From Frankia alni ACN14a (GTDB lineage: Bacteria > Actinomycetota > Actinomycetes > Frankiales > Frankiaceae), in contig NC_008278.1 in assembly GCF_000058485.1 (NCBI RefSeq), forward strand, positions 5,140,962 through 5,204,961: a DNA stretch of 64,000 nucleotides, written 5' to 3'. Positions 54,566 through 63,175 of the stretch are shown piece by piece; the stretch's first letter is position 1, and each line of letters opens with the position of its first letter. The position numbers were made by a program, and so were the translations under genes. A model generated the notes under the pieces. It was not told the origin of the DNA. It ran no database searches and saw only the letters and a program-made list of their open reading frames with translations.

Positions 54566-55455
54566 CGGGCGGCGCCTCCGGCGGGGATCGGTTCGGCTGG
54601 GTCGAGGCGGCGGGCGCGGGCCCGGCGGCTGTTCAGCAGCGCGCGCCCCGCCTCCCCGGACACGTCACGGATGGCGTCGGCCAGCAGGTTGCTGCCCCAC
54701 ACCGTCGCCATGATCAGCAGGGCGGGGACGGCCGGGGCCCACGGCTGGTAGGACAGGTAGCCGAGGTCGGAGGCGAGCAGGCCGCCCCAGGTCGGTGCCG
54801 GCGGCTGCACCCCGATGCCGAGGAAGCTCAGGCTGGAGACGACGACGAAGCCGACGCCGATGGTCTGGGCCAGCGCCACCGCGACGGGCGGCAGCACCTT
54901 CCCCCACACGTGCCGGCGCGCGATCCAGCCGATCGACGCGCCGGAGATCAGCGCCGCCTCGACGTACTGCGAGCGGGCGACCGCCAGCGTCGCCGCCCGC
55001 GCGACCCGGTAGAACAGCGGCGAGACGAGCACGCCGACGGTGAACATCGCCTGCGGGATCCCGTTGCCGAGCAGCGCGGTGACGGCCACGGCGTAGATGA
55101 GGAACGGCAGGGCGATGAGCGTGTCGGCGATCCGCAGCGTGAACCACTCGAACACGCGGCCGAAGTACACCGACAGGATGCCCGGGACGACGCCGACGGC
55201 CAGCGCGATCAGTGCCACCTCGACCGAGCCGAGCACGCTGGTGCGCGAGCCGGCGAGCAGCCGGCTGAACACGTCCCGGCCGAGGTAGTCCGTCCCGAGC
55301 CAGTGCTCCCAGGAGGGGCCGGCCAGGGTCAGCGCACTCGTCCCCAGCGGGTTGTGCGGGGCCAGGGTCGGGCCGAGGATCGCCAGCAGGGCGATCAGGG
55401 ACAGGACGCCGACGGCGAGCCGGCCGGTCGGCAGCGCCAGGACGCGACGGACCAT
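54562..55455 (-). CDS. Oligopeptide-type ABC transporter permease, DppC-like (297 aa)
   Basis: Permease with an N-terminal helix (LAVGVLSLIALLAILGPTLA), the NPLGTS and HWLGTDYLGRDVFSRLLAGSR signature of the second permease, and five more helices in the BPD_transp_1 domain; the EAA-like loop includes EAALISGASIGWIARRHVWG. It starts at GTG or ATG 55455, one base after the DppB-like stop, and overlaps the ATPase gene by four bases. Confidence 0.92.
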   Translation of the reverse strand: MVRRVLALPTGRLAVGVLSLIALLAILGPTLAPHNPLGTSALTLAGPSWEHWLGTDYLGRDVFSRLLAGSRTSVLGSVEVALIALAVGVVPGILSVYFGRVFEWFTLRIADTLIALPFLIYAVAVTALLGNGIPQAMFTVGVLVSPLFYRVARAATLAVARSQYVEAALISGASIGWIARRHVWGKVLPPVAVALAQTIGVGFVVVSSLSFLGIGVQPPAPTWGGLLASDLGYLSYQPWAPAVPALLIMATVWGSNLLADAIRDVSGEAGRALLNSRRARARRLDPAEPIPAGGAAR

Positions 55456-55456
55456 G

Positions 55457-56491
55457 TCACACCCCCCGCTGCGAGGCCGGGGTGACCCGGCCCAGGACGA
55501 CGTTGACGATCAGGTTGAAGGTGACGACCAGCACGATCGAGACGACGAGCACGCCCTGGACCGCCGGCACATCGCCGGCCTGCGCGGAGTCGTTGGCGAA
55601 CCGGCCGAAACCCTGCAACCCGAAGATCCACTCGGTGACCACGGAGCCGCCGATGAGCGTGGGGAACCGCCAGCCCAGCACGCTCAGGGCGGGTCCCACG
55701 CCGTTGCGCAGCACGTGCCGGAAGAAGATCCGCCGCGGGCTGAGCCCGCGCACGATCGCGCCGGTCACGTAGTTCTCCTGGTAGGAGGCGATGAGGCCGG
55801 AGCGAAGCTGGCGGGCGACGTCGGCCATCGGATCGAGGCTGAGTGCCAGCGCGGGCAGCAGGATGTGGGTGAACCACGGCCACGTCCCCACGCTCGCCGG
55901 CACGTAGCCCGCGGCCGGCAGCCAGCCGAGCCCGACGGCGAAGACGGTCACCAGGACGATGCCGACCACGAAGGGCGGCATCACCGAGAAGACCGTCAGG
56001 AAGCCCGTGATCGCCCGGTCGATCCAGGTGGTGCGGCGCACCGCCGCCAGGGTGCCGAGCCCGAAGCCGAAGACCACGCCGATGATCAGCGCCAGCGTCA
56101 CCACCGACAGGCTGATGGCCAGGCCGTTGCTGATCAGCTCGGCGATGTTCGCGCCGTTGGACCAGCTCGCGCCGAGCTGGCCGTGCAGGATGTTGGTGAA
56201 CCAGGTCCAGTACTGCGCGAGGAACGGGCGGTCCAGGCCCCACTGCTGCTCGATGCGGGCGACCGCGTCCGGGGTGGCGCTCTCCCCGAGCTGGATGTGG
56301 GCGGGGCTCAGGCCGCTGATCGCCCGAAGGGCGAAGGTCAGGAAGGTCGCCACCAGGAAGACCGGGACGAAGATCGCGACCGAGCGGGCCAGGGTGACCA
56401 GGACGCGGCCGGCGGCCCGCCGCGCCCTGGCGGCGGCGAGCACTGCGCCCGGGTCGGCAACGACCGCGTGGTCAGCCGTGCTCACCGCCAT
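55457..56491 (-). CDS. Oligopeptide-type ABC transporter permease, DppB-like (344 aa)
   Basis: First permease: a helix (SVAIFVPVFLVATFLTFAL), the substrate-facing region LGESATPDAVARIEQQWGLD, and the BPD_transp_1 domain with six helices and the EAA loop NYVTGAIVRGLSPRRIFFRHVLRN in part. Gene order and sizes are those of Dpp/Opp systems. 142 bases separate it from the binding-protein gene upstream; that gap is filled by repeats. Confidence 0.92.
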   Translation of the reverse strand: MAVSTADHAVVADPGAVLAAARARRAAGRVLVTLARSVAIFVPVFLVATFLTFALRAISGLSPAHIQLGESATPDAVARIEQQWGLDRPFLAQYWTWFTNILHGQLGASWSNGANIAELISNGLAISLSVVTLALIIGVVFGFGLGTLAAVRRTTWIDRAITGFLTVFSVMPPFVVGIVLVTVFAVGLGWLPAAGYVPASVGTWPWFTHILLPALALSLDPMADVARQLRSGLIASYQENYVTGAIVRGLSPRRIFFRHVLRNGVGPALSVLGWRFPTLIGGSVVTEWIFGLQGFGRFANDSAQAGDVPAVQGVLVVSIVLVVTFNLIVNVVLGRVTPASQRGV

Positions 56492-56520
56492 GGGTTGCCT
56501 CCTCTCTTCAGGCCGGAAGG

Positions 56521-56597
56521 GGCGTGGATGGACGTCGGGTGGGCGCTGATGGCCATGGGTGGGCGTGGATGGCCATGCGGTGGACGTCGGTGGGCGC
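56521..56597. repeat. Tandem repeats between binding-protein and permease genes
   Basis: Units based on GGTGGGCGTGGATGGCCATG and GTGGACGTCGG alternate about three times. Non-coding. Confidence 0.7.
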
Positions 56598-56633
56598 CGC
56601 GGGTCGGCGCAGACGTGGCCGGGGTGAGCCGGA

Positions 56634-58202
56634 TTAGTCGCCGATGGTCACGCCGGTCCAGTCGACGTGGGCCGGGTTGGCGGGCAGCGCGGAGATCGCC
56701 TTGTTCTTGGCGAACACGTTCGGGCTGGAGTAGGTGAAGACGAGCGCCTTGCTCTGCAGGCCCACGCGGGTGGCCGCCTGCAGGACCTGCGGGTAGGCCG
56801 GCGCGTCCAGCGGCGTCTGGCGGACCTTGGCGATCGCGGCCTCGAAGCCGTCCGGCTCGTACGGCGAGCTGAGGTTCAGCGGGCCGTTCGGGCCGAAGTG
56901 CGCCGTGAGCGTCTGGACGGCCGAGTCACGACCGGTCGTGCCGTACAGCGAGAGCGTCAGGTCCTTGGCGAAGAAGGGCGTCGCCCAGTTCTTGTTGATC
57001 TTGATGGTGACGGTGATCCCGATTGCCGCGAGCTGCGACTGCACGATCTCCGCCGCCGGGTCCTCCTTCGGGATGACCAGGTCCAGCTTGATCTGGCCCG
57101 GCTTGAAGCCGGCCTGCTCGAGCAGCTGCTTCGCCTTCGCCGGGTCGTACGGGTACAGGTTCGCCGACTTCTCGTCGTAGGCGATGTACCCGGGCGGGAA
57201 GGGCTGGTTGGTCGGCTTGCCGTACCCGAAGGTGAGCTTGTCGACGAACTCCTGCCGGTTGGTGGCATAGCGGACCGCGTCGACGACCTTGGGGTTGTCG
57301 AACGGCGCCTTGTTGATGTTCAGGCTGATGTTCGAGGCGTTGAAGCCCGGCTGCACGAAGACGTCGAGGCCGGCCGCCTTGGCGGCCTTCGCCTGGCTCG
57401 GCGCGAGGTCGGCGAAGTTGTAGACGCCCGTCTGCAGACCTGAGACGACCGTCGACGCGTCGGGCGCCGAGACCAGCTCCACGTTGTCGATGTGAATGTT
57501 CTTGGCGTCCCAGTAGTTCGGGTTCTTCTTCAGCAGGACCTTCGTGCCCGGAATCAGCTGCGTGACGACGAACGGTCCGGCGCCGACCGGGTTCTGGTCG
57601 AGCTTCGCCGGGTCCGCCGCGGCCTTGGGACTGGCGATCTGCAGCACGCGCTCACCGAGCAGCAGGGGGATCTGGTGGTCGACCTGGGTGAGGTGGACGA
57701 CCACGTCGAGGTCGCCGCTGGTGGTGACCGACTTGATCGAGGTGAGATCGCCGAACAGCGCCGAGTTCTTCTGCGACTTGGCCCGGTCGATGGCGTTCTT
57801 GACCGCCGCGGCGTCGACCGGGGTGCCGTCGCTGAACGTCAGCTTCGGGCGCAGGTGGAACGTGATCTCGTCGCCGGCGCCGTTGTAGGCCCAGCTCTCG
57901 GCCAGATCCGGGACCGCGTTGCCCTTCGCGTCCGTCTTCGTCAGCGCGGCATACGGCAGGGCGAGGATGCGGAACTGGGCCCCGCTGCCCCCGACCACCG
58001 GGTCCCAGTGCGTCGGGAAGAAGGACGACGCCCACTTCAGGGTGGCGGTCCTGCCGCTTCCGCCCCCGCCGCCGGCGGCGGCACCGGCGCCGGAACCGGA
58101 ACCGCAGGCACTGAGAACGAGGGCCGCGAGGGCCAGCAGGGCCCCGAGGACGGCGCCGCGTCTCGTGCGGCGGGCGGATGGCAGGTGTCGCTCGGAGGTC
58201 AT
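56634..58202 (-). CDS. ABC transporter substrate-binding lipoprotein, SBP_bac_5 family (522 aa)
   Basis: Family 5 extracellular binding protein: a lipoprotein signal with lipobox LVLSAC (Cys33), a Gly-rich linker, then FRILALPYAALTKTDAKGN and PDLAESWAYNGAGDEITFHL early and IQSQL-like segments later (LKFSDGTPVDAAAVKNAIDR reads with LTFSDGTPVDA). Members bind peptides, nickel, opines, sugars or glutathione-type thiols, so the ligand is open. It leads the transporter genes and directly follows the upstream NtaA-family gene. Confidence 0.92.
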   Translation of the reverse strand: MTSERHLPSARRTRRGAVLGALLALAALVLSACGSGSGAGAAAGGGGGSGRTATLKWASSFFPTHWDPVVGGSGAQFRILALPYAALTKTDAKGNAVPDLAESWAYNGAGDEITFHLRPKLTFSDGTPVDAAAVKNAIDRAKSQKNSALFGDLTSIKSVTTSGDLDVVVHLTQVDHQIPLLLGERVLQIASPKAAADPAKLDQNPVGAGPFVVTQLIPGTKVLLKKNPNYWDAKNIHIDNVELVSAPDASTVVSGLQTGVYNFADLAPSQAKAAKAAGLDVFVQPGFNASNISLNINKAPFDNPKVVDAVRYATNRQEFVDKLTFGYGKPTNQPFPPGYIAYDEKSANLYPYDPAKAKQLLEQAGFKPGQIKLDLVIPKEDPAAEIVQSQLAAIGITVTIKINKNWATPFFAKDLTLSLYGTTGRDSAVQTLTAHFGPNGPLNLSSPYEPDGFEAAIAKVRQTPLDAPAYPQVLQAATRVGLQSKALVFTYSSPNVFAKNKAISALPANPAHVDWTGVTIGD

Positions 58203-58265
58203 CTTCTTCTTTCCCTGTTCGGACGTCGATGAATGTGCGGCGGTTCAGGAATGACGTGCGATGGT

Positions 58266-59726
58266 TCAGGAGACGAGCGCCGAGGCCGCGCTGTCGGCGG
58301 ACACCGCCTCCTCGGCGGACACCGCCTCACCGGCGGCGGCTGTCTCGTCGGCGGCGGCTGTCTCGTCGGCGGCGGCTGTCTCGTCGGCGGAACGCTCCTG
58401 GCGGCGGGCCGCCGTGTACCTGTTCTCCGGGATCGGCAGGCCGAGGTTGCCGCGCAGGGTGGTCGACTCGTATTCGCTGCGCACGACGCCCCGCTCGCGC
58501 AGGATCGGCAGCACCTGATCGGTGAAGCGTGCGAACTCGCTCGGCGCGTTCACGGTGATGTTCACACCGTCGAAGCCGCCGGCCTCGAACCAACGCTGAA
58601 TTTCGTTCGCGACGGTCAGGGGCGAGCCCACGAACGGGGAGCGGCGGGCCCGCAGCTGGTGCTCGACCACCTGGCGCAGCGTCAGGTTGTTGTCCCGCGC
58701 CAGCTTCGTGATCCCCTCCGCGTGGGTGCGGAAGCTGCGCTCGGCGACCTCTCCGACCTCGGGGAACGGCGCATCCAGGTCGTACTGCGAGAAGTCGTGC
58801 CAGCCGAAGGGCCGGCCGAGCTCGGCGAGGGCCCGCTCGAAGCTTCCCTCGCCGAGGATCGCGTCCTCCTTGGCGCGGGCCTGCTCGTCGGTGTCGGCGA
58901 TGATCGGGGAGATCCCCGGAACGATGAGCAGGTTCTCCGGGTCGCGGCCCTTGGCGGCCGCCCGCGACCGCAGCTCGGTGCGGAACGCCTGCGCCTGCTC
59001 GAGCGTCTGCGAGTGCGTGAAGATGGCGTCGGCGATGCTCGCGCCGAGATCGCGACCCTCCTCCGAGTCGCCCGCCTGGAAGATGACCGGCTGACCCTGG
59101 GGAGTGCGCTCCAGATTCAACGGTCCGACCACGGAGAAGTATTCGCCGACGTGATTGAGTGCATGCTGACGGCTGCGATCGAAGAACACGCCACGCTCTT
59201 TGTCGCGAGGGAAGGCGTCCGCCTCGTAGGAATCCCACAGACCCTGCGCGACTCGCACGTGTTCGATCGCCCGTCCGTACCGGGTCGGATAGTCGAAGTG
59301 CTCGTCGCGGCTGTAGTTGCCCGCCGTTCCGGAGTCGCCGCTGGTGACGACGTTCCAGCCGGCCCGGCCGCCGCTGATGTGGTCGAGCGAGGCGAGCCGG
59401 CGGGCGACGTTGAAGGGCTCGTTGTAGGACGTCGTGATCGTTCCCACCAGACCGATGTGGCGGGTGTGGACGGCGATCGCGGACAGCAGCGTCAACGGTT
59501 CGAGCCGGCTGAGGTAGTGGTTCGGGGAGTCCGCGGTGATGAACTGGCTGTCGACGATGAAGACGTGATCGAACCGCGCGGCCTCCGCCTCCTGGGCACG
59601 GGCGATGTACCAGTGGACGTCCACGCTGGCGTCGCCCGGGATCTCGGGGTCCAGCCACGTGTTGTGCTGCCCCGGACCGCCGACGCCGATGAGGACGGCG
59701 CCCAGTTTGAGCGTGCGAACAGGCAT
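58266..59726 (-). CDS. NtaA/SnaA/DszA-family flavin monooxygenase, first gene of cluster (486 aa)
   Basis: Paralogue of the 51390-52736 protein, sharing IGVGGPGQHNTWLDPEIPGD, FDHVFIVDSQFIT, TRHIGLVGTITTSYNEPFN, SLDHISGGRAGWNVVTS and QPVIFQAGDSEEGRDLGASI. ATG 59726 (preceded by GGAAGG) is used because the earlier frame is atypical. The C-terminal 40 residues repeat DETAAA and are encoded by tandem DNA repeats. It is divergent from the LysR gene and is probably the first gene of the nine-gene unit. Confidence 0.88.
   Translation of the reverse strand: MPVRTLKLGAVLIGVGGPGQHNTWLDPEIPGDASVDVHWYIARAQEAEAARFDHVFIVDSQFITADSPNHYLSRLEPLTLLSAIAVHTRHIGLVGTITTSYNEPFNVARRLASLDHISGGRAGWNVVTSGDSGTAGNYSRDEHFDYPTRYGRAIEHVRVAQGLWDSYEADAFPRDKERGVFFDRSRQHALNHVGEYFSVVGPLNLERTPQGQPVIFQAGDSEEGRDLGASIADAIFTHSQTLEQAQAFRTELRSRAAAKGRDPENLLIVPGISPIIADTDEQARAKEDAILGEGSFERALAELGRPFGWHDFSQYDLDAPFPEVGEVAERSFRTHAEGITKLARDNNLTLRQVVEHQLRARRSPFVGSPLTVANEIQRWFEAGGFDGVNITVNAPSEFARFTDQVLPILRERGVVRSEYESTTLRGNLGLPIPENRYTAARRQERSADETAAADETAAADETAAAGEAVSAEEAVSADSAASALVS
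58304..58390. repeat. 18-bp repeats encoding the monooxygenase tail
   Basis: CTCGTCGGCGGCGGCTGT at 58344-58361 and 58362-58379 plus a partial copy, preceded by two 15-bp units GGCGGACACCGCCTC. They encode the Asp-Glu-Thr-Ala tail. Confidence 0.8.
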
Positions 59727-59850
59727 GGTGGAACCTTCCCGGTCTGGGGGCGAAACGCGCACGACGACGACGTCGTCCGTCGGCCGAATCCGGTTGCGGA
59801 CACGGCACAATGACGCGCTGGGCTACAGAGCGCCCCGGGTTACGGAGCGC

Positions 59851-59940
59851 GGTGAACTACGGGGGCGCGGTGAACTACGGGGGCGCGGTGAACTACGGGG
59901 GCGCGGTGAACTACGGGGGCGCGGTGAACTACAGCGCGCG
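59851..59940. repeat. Five-copy 18-bp tandem array
   Basis: GGTGAACTACGGGGGCGC is repeated four times perfectly (59851-59922) and once degenerately. No spacers, hence not CRISPR. It lies in the divergent promoter region, about 125 bases upstream of the monooxygenase ATG. Confidence 0.92.
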
Positions 59941-60181
59941 CCCACGTACGCGGAAAAGGACGGCGACAGCTAAGGGAGCGGAGACAGCTACATCGCGTCG
60001 CCGGAGCGGGCGACGGCTTTGGCTGCGGCGGCGCAGCGACCGATCAGGTCAGCGACAGAGCGCTGCCTGGCCACGGGCGAGATCCAGCCAACGACAACAC
60101 GTGAGCATCACGGCGGTCGACTGGGTCATGGGGATGAGCATGCTGGTCCGGGGCCCGGATGTCCAACGACGCTTCGTTATG

Positions 60182-60219
60182 GCGATCAATCGCGTTCGGT
60201 TATGAATGTCCAGTACCCT
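60182..60219 (+). promoter_or_regulatory. LysR-type dyad and candidate -10
   Basis: GCGAT and ATCGC flank CA at 60182-60193, and TACCCT at 60214-60219 fits TANNNT seven bases before ATG 60227. A LysR autoregulatory site would normally lie here. Confidence 0.35.
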
Positions 60220-60226
60220 GACCGAC

Positions 60227-61126
60227 ATGCGACGGATACTGGACATCGCCCCGCTGCGCAGCTACGTCGCTGTCGCGGAGTGTGGCGGTTTCCAGCGGGC
60301 CGCGACGTCGCTGCATCTGAGCCAGGCGGCGGTGAGCCAGCACGTGCGCCGGCTCGAGTCCGCCACCGGGCGCGTGCTCGTCGAACGCCAGGGACGCGGC
60401 TCCCGGCTGACTCCCGACGGCGAGCACCTGCTCCGCCAGGCCCGCCGGATCCTCGCCATCCACGACGAGACGCTGCACGGCTTCGGCATGGAGACCGAGG
60501 AGACCGTCGTGATCGGCTCGACGGAGCATGCCGCGGCCCAGCTGCTGCCCTTCCTCGCCGCGGCGCTGGAGCAGTCGCTGCCCCGCTACCGCATCCGCTT
60601 CCGCATCGACCGCGGCACCAACCTGCGCGAGGGGCTCGAGGCGGGGCGGATCGACCTGGCGTTGCTGCTCGGCCCGGCCACGGACCCGCGCGCGACGTCG
60701 GTCGGCGACCTGGAGCTGACCTGGTACTCCTCTCCCCTGTGGCGGCGGCCCGCGGCGACGCAGCCGATGCCCGTCGTCGCCTTCGACCATCCCTGCGCGC
60801 TGCGCACCTGCGCGTTGGAGGCCCTGTCGTCGCAGGCGATCCCCGCGGTGATCGGCGCCGAGGCGATCCAGCTCGCCGGCGTCCAGGCGGCCGTGGGGGC
60901 CGGCCTGGGCGTCGCCCTGATGGCCACCCTGGGGCAGACGCCCGAGGGGCTCGTCGCCCGCGACGACCTGCCGAAGCCCGCGCCCCTGCCGCTCGCCGTC
61001 TGGTCCCGGCACGGCCTGGCCGCGATCATCTCGGAGCGGGTCGCGGCGGCGTTGGGGGGGCTGCTCGCCGAGCCGGCGACGGCCGAGGCGGCCATCGAGA
61101 GCCGCCAGCTCGCCAGGAGAGGCTGA
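60227..61126 (+). CDS. LysR-family transcriptional regulator (299 aa)
   Basis: Winged helix at residues 1-65 (SYVAVAECGGFQRAATSLHL, QAAVSQHVRRLESATGRVLV), then an effector domain with VIGSTEHAAAQLLPFLAA and a clear second lobe. I start at ATG 60227, which places the helix at the usual position and just behind a -10-like element; ATG 60206 adds seven residues. It is divergent from the LLM/ABC cluster and is its probable activator, with an inducer related to the imported substrate. Confidence 0.9.
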   Translation: MRRILDIAPLRSYVAVAECGGFQRAATSLHLSQAAVSQHVRRLESATGRVLVERQGRGSRLTPDGEHLLRQARRILAIHDETLHGFGMETEETVVIGSTEHAAAQLLPFLAAALEQSLPRYRIRFRIDRGTNLREGLEAGRIDLALLLGPATDPRATSVGDLELTWYSSPLWRRPAATQPMPVVAFDHPCALRTCALEALSSQAIPAVIGAEAIQLAGVQAAVGAGLGVALMATLGQTPEGLVARDDLPKPAPLPLAVWSRHGLAAIISERVAAALGGLLAEPATAEAAIESRQLARRG

Positions 61127-61153
61127 GGCTCGCCAGGAGAGGCTGAGGCTCGC
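61111..61153. repeat. 20-bp duplication across the LysR stop codon
   Basis: CGCCAGGAGAGGCTGAGGCT occurs at 61111-61130 and 61131-61150; the LysR TGA (61124-61126) is in the first copy. Confidence 0.88.
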
Positions 61154-61160
61154 TGTTCCA

Positions 61161-61175
61161 GGCCGGGATCCGGCC
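61161..61175. terminator. Hairpin between convergent genes
   Basis: GGCCGG and CCGGCC flank GAT. It separates the LysR stop from the F420 oxidoreductase stop. Confidence 0.5.
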
Positions 61176-61195
61176 GCCGCGGCCCGCCCGCCTAC

Positions 61196-62131
61196 TCAGA
61201 CGTGCGGGAGCACCTCGGCGGCGATCAGGTCGAGGTGGTCGAGGTCCGCCAGATCGAGCACCTGCAGGTAGATGCGGCTCGCCCCGGCACCGTCAGGACC
61301 GAAGGTCGCGAGCTTGGCCAGGATCTCCTCGGGGGTGCCGACGAAACCGTTGGTGCGCAGCTCGTCGACCTCTCGGCCGATGCGCTCGGCCCGCCGGGCG
61401 AGCTCCGCGTCCGACTTCGCGCAGACGACGACGTTGGAGGTGGAGTAGACGAGGTCCGCCGGATCGCGTCCGGCCGCCGCGGCCACCTCCCGGACCCGGG
61501 CGAACCGCTGCCCGACCACCTCGGCGGGGGCGAAGGCGGCGTTGAACTCGGCCGCGTAGGCGGCGGCGAGCTGCGGGGTGCGCCGCGGCCCGGCCCCGCC
61601 GATGATGATCGGCGGTCGGGGCCGCTGCACCGGCTTCGGCAGCGCCGGGCTGTCGGCGAGCTGGTAGTACCGGCCGTCGTGGGAGAACGACTCGCCGGGC
61701 GGGGTTCCCCACAGCCCGGTGATGATCGCAAGCTGCTCCGTCAGCCGGTCGAACCGCTCCTCGACCGACGGGAACGGGATGCCGTAGGCGGTGTGTTCCG
61801 CCTCGAACCAGCCGGCGCCGAGGCCGAGCTCCACGCGGCCGCCGCTCATCGCGTCCACCTGCGCGACGGCGATGGCCAGCGGCCCGGGCAGCCGGAAGGT
61901 CGCGGAGGTGACGAGGGTGCCCAGCCGGATCCGCGAGGTCTCGCGGGCCAGGGCCGCCAGCGTCACCCAGGAGTCCGAGGGCCCCGGCGACGGATCACCC
62001 GGCCCCATCCGCAGGTAGTGGTCGGAACGGAAGAATCCGTCGAAGCCGGCGTCCTCGGCCGCCCTCGCCACGGCGAGCTGTCGCTCGTAGGAGGCGCCCT
62101 GCTGAGGCTCGATGAAGATGCGCAGATCCAT
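61196..62131 (-). CDS. F420-dependent LLM-class oxidoreductase, Rv1855c-like (311 aa)
   Basis: Matches the TIGR03560/Rv1855c type: LRIFIEPQQGASYERQLAVA, EDAGFDGFFRSDHYLRMG, MSGGRVELGLGAGWFEAEHT, PPIIIGGAGPRRTPQLAAAY and NGFVGTPEEILAKL. The family uses F420, though the substrate is unknown. ATG 62131 is preceded by AGGGTGGACGG; a much longer frame upstream is not coding in character. It is divergent from the TetR gene at 62330. Confidence 0.9.
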   Translation of the reverse strand: MDLRIFIEPQQGASYERQLAVARAAEDAGFDGFFRSDHYLRMGPGDPSPGPSDSWVTLAALARETSRIRLGTLVTSATFRLPGPLAIAVAQVDAMSGGRVELGLGAGWFEAEHTAYGIPFPSVEERFDRLTEQLAIITGLWGTPPGESFSHDGRYYQLADSPALPKPVQRPRPPIIIGGAGPRRTPQLAAAYAAEFNAAFAPAEVVGQRFARVREVAAAAGRDPADLVYSTSNVVVCAKSDAELARRAERIGREVDELRTNGFVGTPEEILAKLATFGPDGAGASRIYLQVLDLADLDHLDLIAAEVLPHV

Positions 62132-62329
62132 CCGTCCACCCTGGCAAACGGCCGCCGGATCCGCGCGGCGGCCCCCGGCCGGGAGGTGGGGTCGGACCCG
62201 GGCGGGCGGCCCGCAGGTCGGTAGGGTGATCGTCCAGGTCTGCCGGGAGGCGAGGGGGCCGGGCTGGGCCTGGCCCACGGCTGGGTGACCAGGGCGAGGG
62301 CGGCGCGAGGGCGGGGTGGAGGTGGCGCG

Positions 62330-62953
62330 GTGACGGTCCCGGACGACCAGGACGACGAGCGGGAACTGATCATGGACGCCGCGTACCGGTGCCTGCTCGC
62401 GAGCGCGGGCGTCTCCGTGTCGATCACCGACATCCTGCACGCCGCAGGCCTGTCGACGCGCGCCTTCTATCGCCACTTCGCGTCCAAGGACAGCCTGCTG
62501 CTGGCACTGTTCCGCCGCGACTGCGAGCGCGTCACCGCCGAGCTGACCGCCTCGATCGCCGCGGCCCCGACCGCCCGCGAGGCACTGCGCCGCTGGATCG
62601 ACGGCGTGCTGCACCTGATGTCGGCCGAGCCCCGCCGGCGCCGCGCGCTGATCCTGAGTTCCGAGGAGACCCGCCGGGCCCGCGGTTTCGCCGCCGAACG
62701 GGAACGGTTCCAGACCGACCAGGAGGCGGCCCTCGCGGCGATCCTGCGCCGGGGTGTCGACGATGGCTCCTTTCCCCGGGCGGATGCGCGGGCCGACGCC
62801 GAGCAGATCCAGGCGGTGCTCGGCCGGGCCCTGGATCGCCAGCTCCTGTGCCCGCCGGCCGAGCGCCCCGCCGAGACGGCGGACCGGATCGCCGACTTCG
62901 TCTTCCGCGCCCTCGGCGCGTCCCCCGGCCGGCCCGCCCCCGGCGTGGGCTGA
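62330..62953 (+). CDS. TetR-family transcriptional regulator (207 aa)
   Basis: The helix-turn-helix covers about residues 12-60 (LLASAGVSVSITDILHAAGL, STRAFYRHFASKDSLLLALF), followed by a normal ligand domain. GTG 62330 follows GGAGGTG; an in-frame GTG at 62285 adds Gly/Arg-rich residues. Either the divergent F420 oxidoreductase or the downstream DUF2889-like gene, which has a palindrome in its promoter, may be its target. Confidence 0.88.
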   Translation: MTVPDDQDDERELIMDAAYRCLLASAGVSVSITDILHAAGLSTRAFYRHFASKDSLLLALFRRDCERVTAELTASIAAAPTAREALRRWIDGVLHLMSAEPRRRRALILSSEETRRARGFAAERERFQTDQEAALAAILRRGVDDGSFPRADARADAEQIQAVLGRALDRQLLCPPAERPAETADRIADFVFRALGASPGRPAPGVG

Positions 62954-63012
62954 ACCCGCCAGCACTGCGCGGCTCCCGTGCGACGACCGCCGTCTCGGGC
63001 GCGGCGCCGGCG

Positions 63013-63059
63013 TTGACAGCCGGGCCCACGGGAACAATTCTCTGAAAAAGACGTTTTCA
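63013..63059 (+). promoter_or_regulatory. Promoter with palindromic operator
   Basis: TTGACA at 63013-63018 and AATTCT at 63036-63041 are spaced 17 bases. Immediately downstream, TGAAAA (63043-63048) and TTTTCA (63054-63059) form a perfect dyad around AGACG. A repressor bound there would block this promoter. Confidence 0.6.
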
Positions 63060-63175
63060 TTTACGTAGCCCCGAGCATGGCCACCAGCCGAGACGCGGCG
63101 GGCCCACCGGATCATCCGACGGGTGGGTCTCGTCGAGGTTCGGGAACGCACACCGAAAGGGAGGTGCATGCGCCG

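Larger units (their letters stand above)
59727..60226. promoter_or_regulatory. Divergent regulatory region of the LLM/ABC cluster
   Basis: 500 bases between the first monooxygenase and the LysR gene. No gene is supported. It contains a five-copy 18-bp array (59851-59940), a dyad at 60182-60193 and a -10-like element at 60214. Confidence 0.5.

Noticed and set aside
59851-59940. CRISPR-like array
   Set aside because: The repeats are directly adjacent with no spacers, are only 18 bases long and there are no cas genes.
59851-59940. TAGTTCACC inside the 18-bp array as copies of the AGT-N2-ACT operator
   Set aside because: Only one half-site is matched, the second is missing, and the surroundings are GC-rich; I take it as chance.
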